From Nephromyces sp. MM_2019 (Eukaryota > Apicomplexa > Aconoidasida > Nephromycida), in assembly GCA_015657535.1 (NCBI GenBank), contig JADHZB010000621.1, positions 1-12,578 of the forward strand: 12,578 nt of DNA. The letters are read 5' to 3'. The notes beneath the pieces are model-generated. The model made no database searches. It was given only the letters and a program-made list of their open reading frames with translations, and was not told the origin of the DNA. This document shows positions 8,433 through 12,578 of this stretch, one piece after another. Position 1 is the stretch's first letter. Every line of letters begins with the position of its first letter. The translations under genes and the position numbers were made by a program.

Positions 8433-11400
8433 ATGTTGGCCAACTTACTTAAGTCTTGGTGGCCAACGGCTATCGTGACCGCAACCTGTTCATCCATTTT
8501 TGCAGCCTATTTATATTTCTATATAAAACCAACCTCTACACACACCAATGAAGAGGAGAGTGAGAATACTTGTAAAGATACACACACCACCTCTCCCTCA
8601 CACACACACACACCTAACGAGTCCACACACACACCTAACGAGTCCACACACACACCTAACGAGTCACTGTCCACACACAAACCTAACGAGTCACTGTCCA
8701 CACACACACCCCCCAATACTCCCCAAACCACACACACACATAATGAAGAGGAGGACAATACAGTCCATATATATTTTGGGAGTCAAACGGGTACAGCAGA
8801 GGCATTTGCACACCAAATTAATAATATTTTGGAGGAGAAATATAACACACACTCAATTGTACATGATTTAGAAGAATTTGATGAAGATGTGTTTGTTACA
8901 CACACATTTGTTGTATTTACATTAGCTACATATGGTGATGGTGAACCCTCTGATAATGCTGTAGAATTTTATCAATGGTTAACAAGTACACACACACAAT
9001 TAGACGGTATAAAATTTGCAATTATGGGTCTAGGTAATAAACAATACCCAAGATTTAATGCTATGGCTCATCAAACTGAGAAATATTTAAAGAAATTAGG
9101 TGCACACAAAATGTGTGTAACAGGTGAAGGAAATGATGATGAAGATATAGAGGGTGATTTTACTGAATGGTTAATTCATTTTCAAACTGCATTTAATCAT
9201 ATACACACACACTATGAAAAAACATCTACTACACACACAGATGATGATCATGATGTATATAATGAAATGAAAACATCTCGATGGAAAATGAATAAACGTG
9301 TTATTTATAATATCTCAATACATAAACACACACCTACATTTGATTTAACACACACACCTCAACAAGCTGTATGTACATCTCATGATTCAACACACACACC
9401 TTATAATTCAACACACACACCTTCTGATTCAACACACACATCTCATGATTCAACACACACATCTCATGATTCAACGCACACACCTTATAATTCAACACAC
9501 ACATCTCATGATTCAACACACACATCTCATGATTCAACGCACACACCTTCTGATTTAATACACACACACCAAAACACAACACATACACTCCAAAACACAA
9601 CACATACACTCCAAAACACAACACATACACCTTCTGATTTAATACACACACACCAAAACACAACACATACACCTTATGATGTAACACACACACCTAAAGG
9701 TTATTTTAGAGCAGAAAATGGGTGTGTAAAAGAAGCCTATGAATTAAGACAAGCACCATCAGTGTGTACATATAAATCAACCTATCATTTAGAATTACAA
9801 ATCCCCTCAAAATTTATATATAATACGGCTGACACACTTTATATATACCCAGAAAATTCACCAGAATTAGTTAATTGGTGGATAAAACGTTTACAACTTA
9901 AGGAACAGGGTATACACATTAATGATCTTGTATATTTTACACACACACACACACATCCCAAAGAAAAAACATTACCCCCACCTATAACTGTACTTGAATT
10001 ACTTACACACTATCTAGATTTAGATGGTGTACCCCCCAAATCACACCTTAAAGAATTTGCTTGTTTTATACAAAATGAACAGGAAGAATTAGCTTACACA
10101 CACCTCTTATCAAATGAACAAAATTTCTATTTTAAAGTACTTGTATCAAATTATCATTACACACTTGTTGAAATTGTTGATTTATTTATGACCACTGCCT
10201 ATTTTGAATTTGCTGGGTTTATACACATTTGCCCCAAAATGAGACCTAGGCCTTATACCATTGCTAGTAGTTCCTTAGTATGTGTGTGTGTAGGGTGGGG
10301 GTGTGTAGGGTGTGTGTGTGTAGGGTGGGGGTGTGTAGGGTGTGTGTGTGTATGTGTGTATGTGTGTATGTTTAGGGTGTGTGTGTGTATGTGTGTATGT
10401 TTAGGGTGTGTGTGTGTATGTGTGTATGTTTAGGGTGTGTGTGTGTATGTGTGTATGTTTAGGGTGTGTATGTGTGTGTGTGTGTATGTGTGTGTGTGTG
10501 TGTGTGTTTAGGGTTTGTGTGTTTAGGGTGTGTGTGTGTATGTGTGTATGTTTAGGGTGTGTGTGTGTATGTGTGTGTGTGTGTATGTGTGTGTGTGTCT
10601 GTGTGTTTAGGGTTTGTGTGTTTAGGGTTTGTGTGTTTAGGGTGTGTGTGTGTATGTGTGCATGTTTAGGGTGTGTGTGTGTATGTTTAGGGTGTGTGTG
10701 TGTATGTTTAGGGTGTGTGTGTGTATGTTTAGGGTATGTATGTGTATGTTTAGGGTGGGTGGGTGTATGCGTGTAGCACAAGTGTGTGTGTGTGTGTTTG
10801 TTGTATAGAGGCTTAGGAGGGAGGGAAGATAGTATATATATAGAGTATGTTAAGAAAGATATATGGGGATGAGTTAATTATATTTATATTTATTAATTTT
10901 TTTTATATTAAAAAATATATATAAAATATAGGTTGTAGATTATATGTCTGTGTATTGATCATATAAAATTACACACATATATTGAATATTTAAATTTTGT
11001 TATTACTTATTTATATATATATATATGTGTGTATGTGTGTGTGTGTTAAATTTATATAGGAATCACCAAACCAAGTGTCTTTACTTGTTTCGAGGGTACA
11101 CAAAAAATTACCAAATTTAAAAAATTCTTTGAGAGCCTTAAAATCAGCCAGTCAGTATTATGTGTGTAGTGTATATGTAGTGTGTGTTTAGTGTGTGTGT
11201 AATGTGTGTTTAGTGTGTGTGTAGTGTGTGTGTAGTGTGTGTTTAGTGTGTGTTTAGTGTGTGTGTAGTGTGTGTGTAGTGTGTGTTTAGTGTGTGTGTA
11301 GTGTGTGTTTAGTGTGTGTGTAGTGTGTGTGTAGTGTGTGTTTTGTGTGTGTGTAGTGTATATGTAGTGTGTGTTTAGTGTGTGTTTAGCGTATATGTAG

Positions 11401-11926
11401 TGTGTGTGTAGTGTGTGCTTAGTGTGTGTTTAGTGCGTGTGTAGTGTGTGTTTAGTGCGTGTGTAGTGTGTGCTTAGTGTGTGTGTAGTGTGTGCTTAGT
11501 GTGTGTTTAGTGTGTGCTTAGTGTGTGTGCTTAGTGTGTGTGTTTAGTGTGTGCTTAGTGTGTGTGTATTGGATATGTGTTGTATTTTTGTTGTGAGTTT
11601 TTATAGTGTAAACTAATTGTGTGTATGTGTGTGTGTACATTATTAGAATATCTACCATTTATGACTAAACCAATTCAAGAGACCCTTATAAAAAAAGCAC
11701 GTCACTATGATGGAAAATGCACACAATTTTTGTGCAACCCTTCAATTCTAAATACACACATCAAATTCACAGTAAAACCATCACGTTTTAAATTACCCAA
11801 ACCAATACACACACCCATTATTATGATTGGATCTGGTGCTGGTATGTATATTACACACATTTAAAAATTTATATTTATAAATACCTATACACATTCCGTT
11901 CAACACCCAACCCTACCCCTCCTCCT

Positions 11927-11968
<42 letters not shown>

Positions 11969-12493
11969 ATACTCCTTTACACATACACCTAATCTACCCT
12001 CACACACCTACATACACACACACATAAATATATATACACATACATACACACACATGCACATACATACATACACATGCACATACATATACATGCACATACA
12101 TACACACACACACACACATACAAACACACACACATACATATACATACATACACACACATACAAACACACACACATACATATACATACATACACACTCATA
12201 CATATATACACACATATATACATACACACTCATACATATATACACACATATATACATATATACACATACATATATACACACATATATACACATACATACA
12301 CACATTAGGTGTAGCACCATTTAGAGCATTTTGGAGGGAAATGAATTATTTAAAAAATTATAATAAAAATTTTTTATATTTTGGGTGTTGTAAACCAAAT
12401 GAAGATTGGCTATATAAAGAAGAAATGTGTAAATTTTCAGAGGGTGATAACCCTATTATATCTAAATTAGTGTGTGCATTTTCACGTGAAACA
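8433..12493 (+). CDS. NADPH-cytochrome P450 reductase, 3'-partial, with repeat-expanded linkers
   Basis: A diflavin reductase passes electrons from NADPH through FAD and FMN to cytochromes P450, usually at the ER membrane. Proposed exons: 8433-10277, 11060-11161, 11607-11841 and 12309-12493 (789 residues in view). Residues 11-31 form a membrane anchor. The FMN domain (about 110-255) has GSQTGTAE at 116-123, TLATYGDGEPSDNA at 163-176 and GLGNKQYPRFNA at 199-210. The FAD/connecting domain starts near 424, with ADTLYIYPEN and the FAD motif RPYTIASSS (R606, Y608, T609; RxYS in the family). Exon 2 continues it as ESPNQVSLLVSRV; exon 3 gives RFKLP and IIMIGSGAG; exon 4 gives VAPFRAF, YFGC and AFSRE. 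The final NADPH-site exon(s), including the terminal aromatic residue, lie beyond the donor at 12494. Thr-His heptad arrays fill both linkers. The start ATG directly precedes the anchor. Family assignment is very firm; the exon 2 end and exon 3 start are tentative. Confidence 0.9.
8601..8711 (+). repeat. THTPNES repeat in the anchor-FMN linker of the reductase
   Basis: Residues 57-93 are tandem copies of a seven-residue unit, HTHTPNE, STHTPNE, STHTPNE, followed by two nine-residue variants beginning SL. The DNA is a 21-bp minisatellite (27 bp in the variants) built on CACACACA. It lies between the membrane anchor and the FMN domain, normally a short flexible tether. Copy-number changes would keep frame. 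Confidence 0.92.
9345..9701 (+). repeat. In-frame 21-bp minisatellite coding 17 THT heptads in the FMN-FAD hinge
   Basis: Residues 305-423 divide into 17 uninterrupted seven-residue units of the form xTHTxxx. Examples are STHTPYN, STHTPSD, STHTSHD (four copies), LIHTHQN and TTHTLQN. Only the second unit has lost the THT core. The array starts shortly after the conserved linker following the FMN domain and ends just before the FAD domain begins (GYFRAENG). It adds 119 residues that usual P450 reductases lack. Unit variants occur in blocks, as expected from slippage or unequal exchange. Confidence 0.95.
10291..10350 (+). repeat. Two exact copies of a G-rich 30-bp unit at the intron 1 donor
   Basis: 10291-10320 and 10321-10350 are identical. 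Each holds G runs of three, five and three bases (10293-10295, 10297-10301, 10308-10310 and the same 30 bases later). Six G runs of three or more within about 50 nt on the transcribed-sense strand, starting 16 nt from the splice donor, satisfy the usual G-quadruplex pattern only if loops of up to about 12 nt are allowed. Confidence 0.9.
10351..10760 (+). repeat. TG minisatellite with 15 spaced TTTAGGG heptamers
   Basis: TTTAGGG starts at 10371, 10400, 10429, 10458, 10507, 10522, 10551, 10606, 10621, 10636, 10665, 10686, 10707, 10728 and 10749. The spacings are 29, 21 or 15 nt, plus two longer gaps, so units differ only in how much TGTGTATG they carry. No two heptamers are directly tandem. The open frames on both strands here are repeat artefacts. 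Confidence 0.95.
11060..11161 (+). other. Proposed short exon 2 of the reductase gene
   Basis: This is a non-repetitive island of about 100 nt between two repeat arrays. In phase 0 with exon 1 it reads ESPNQVSLLVSRVHKKLP and then a Lys/Leu/Ser-rich stretch ending SASQYY. Joined to exon 1 it gives SSSLESPNQVSLLVSRV, matching P450 reductases (human SSSKVHPNSVHICAVVV) with the Pro-Asn-x-Val in the same place. The frame stops in the repeat just downstream, so a donor is needed. GTGTGT at 11162 is chosen because complexity ends there. It is a weak donor, and GTATTA at 11155 or others nearby are possible. Confidence 0.65.
11161..11568 (+). repeat. 11-bp TAG(TG)4 minisatellite
   Basis: TAG recurs every 11 nt over long stretches (for example 11222, 11233, 11244, 11255, 11266, 11277). 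The unit is TAGTGTGTGTG or the same with T as its last base, with scattered variants (C for T before TAG, TATATG blocks). The array is about 400 bp. TAG in each unit closes frames repeatedly, so the array cannot be coding on this strand. Confidence 0.93.
11162..11606 (+). other. Intron 2 of the reductase gene (boundaries tentative)
   Basis: Nearly all of it is the 11-bp TG minisatellite. The acceptor proposed is TTTTTATAG/TGT (AG at 11605-11606), in phase 0 with the downstream coding frame. If the other acceptor ATTATTAG/AA (AG at 11645-11646) is used, exon 3 begins 40 nt later and the repeat-derived Val-Cys codons are removed. That would need a phase-1 donor. Confidence 0.5.
11842..12308 (+). 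other. Intron 3 of the reductase gene
   Basis: The donor GGTGCTG/GTATGT (base 1 at 11842) and acceptor CACACATTAG/GT (AG at 12307-12308) are in phase 1. Joining them rebuilds GSGAG-VAPFRAF, the NADPH-binding motif of the family, which fixes both ends closely. It is 467 nt and mostly AT, CA and TA/CA repeats. Confidence 0.93.
11938..12304 (+). repeat. AT and CA/TA compound repeats in intron 3
   Basis: (AT)n at about 11938-11964 is followed by ACATACAC-rich sequence from 12001. Higher-order copies are visible: a 40-bp period (CAAACACACACACATACATA at 12121 and again at 12161) and a 34-bp period around CACACTCATACATATATAC at 12190 and 12224. Long frames here on both strands are repeat artefacts. 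Confidence 0.9.
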
Positions 12494-12578
12494 GTAAGTT
12501 ATATATATACATATATATATAGGATGATGTAGTGATGTATATATAGTGGTGATGTGTGTGTAAATATATATATATATA
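12494..12578 (+). other. Start of intron 4 of the reductase gene, cut by the window edge
   Basis: GTAAGT directly follows GAAACA (Glu-Thr) at the end of the conserved AFSRE block. The sequence beyond is TATA- and TG-rich with stops, unlike the family's conserved continuation. The acceptor and the remaining NADPH-domain exon(s) are outside the window. Confidence 0.85.

Larger units (their letters stand above)
10278..11059 (+). other. Intron 1 of the reductase gene (proposed)
   Basis: The donor TTA/GTATGT follows the codons of ASSSL, and the acceptor TTTATATAG/GAA (AG at 11058-11059) precedes the proposed exon 2. It is 782 nt and phase 0. The first 500 nt are TG repeats with G-rich and TTTAGGG units; the last 270 nt are AT-rich with a short (AT)n(TG)n tract at 11014-11046. 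Removing it gives SSSLESPNQV, matching the family pattern SSSxxxPNxV. Confidence 0.7.

Noticed and set aside
10351..10760. True chromosome end or telomere
   Set aside because: The heptamers are never tandem, and coding exons of the same gene continue on both sides.
10401..10781. Long frames on both strands across the TTTAGGG/TG array, including a C-terminal read-through of reductase exon 1
   Set aside because: The codons are only Cys, Val, Gly, Met or Thr, His, Pro from repeat units. Conserved reductase sequence stops at ASSSL and resumes past a splice acceptor, so this is intron.
10278..11606. A single 1329-nt intron joining ASSSL directly to the exon at 11607
   Set aside because: It keeps frame and gives a plausible length, but it skips the island at 11060 whose SPNQV sequence fits the family better and whose acceptor is in phase. 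It is kept only as an alternative.
12000..12532. Thr-His-Tyr-Ile frame of 152 residues running into the exon at 12309
   Set aside because: Only the part from 12309 is coding. The preceding residues are read from CA/TA repeats of intron 3, and the conserved GSGAG/VAPF join shows where splicing occurs.

Overview
The window is nuclear DNA from a eukaryote. It is AT-rich, packed with (AT)n and (CA)n/(TG)n simple repeats, and its two genes are split by GT-AG introns. The lineage cannot be fixed from the sequence. The ATPase resembles P2-type pumps of protists, possibly a stramenopile or a relative, but this is an impression from motifs and not a search result. Both genes read cleanly in the standard genetic code.

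Layout. 1-284 is the AT-rich 3' flank of gene 1. Gene 1 (285-4281, minus strand) encodes a P-type ATPase of Ca2+-pump type in three coding exons (4281-832, 681-442, 299-285; 1234 residues). 4282-8432 is a long intergenic region lying between two divergent genes. It holds AT-rich DNA, TG-rich and CA-rich tracts, and a 36-bp CA minisatellite at about 7315-7660. Gene 2 (8433 to beyond the right edge, plus strand) encodes an NADPH-cytochrome P450 reductase. I reconstruct exon 1 at 8433-10277, exon 2 at about 11060-11161, exon 3 at 11607-11841 and exon 4 at 12309-12493. The last donor is at 12494 and the C-terminal exon(s) lie outside the window.

The reductase gene is the unusual part. CA repeats sit inside its reading frame as Thr-His runs. 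Two arrays of seven-residue repeats (STHTPNE-like and STHTSHD-like) occupy the two flexible linkers of the enzyme: between membrane anchor and FMN domain, and between FMN and FAD domains. Its introns are almost pure repeat. Intron 1 holds a G-rich 30-bp duplication and 15 copies of the plant-type telomere heptamer TTTAGGG spaced in a TG-rich minisatellite. Intron 2 is an 11-bp TAG(TG)n minisatellite. Intron 3 is CA/TA repeats. A short non-repetitive island between introns 1 and 2 looks like a real exon, because it restores the conserved reductase sequence after the FAD-binding Ser-Ser-Ser.

The ATPase coding sequence is nearly free of such repeats, so the two genes tolerate them very differently. 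Both products would be membrane proteins: a multi-pass cation pump and an N-terminally anchored electron donor for P450s, probably in the ER. Nothing shows that they act together. I found no tRNA, rRNA, transposase or CRISPR array.
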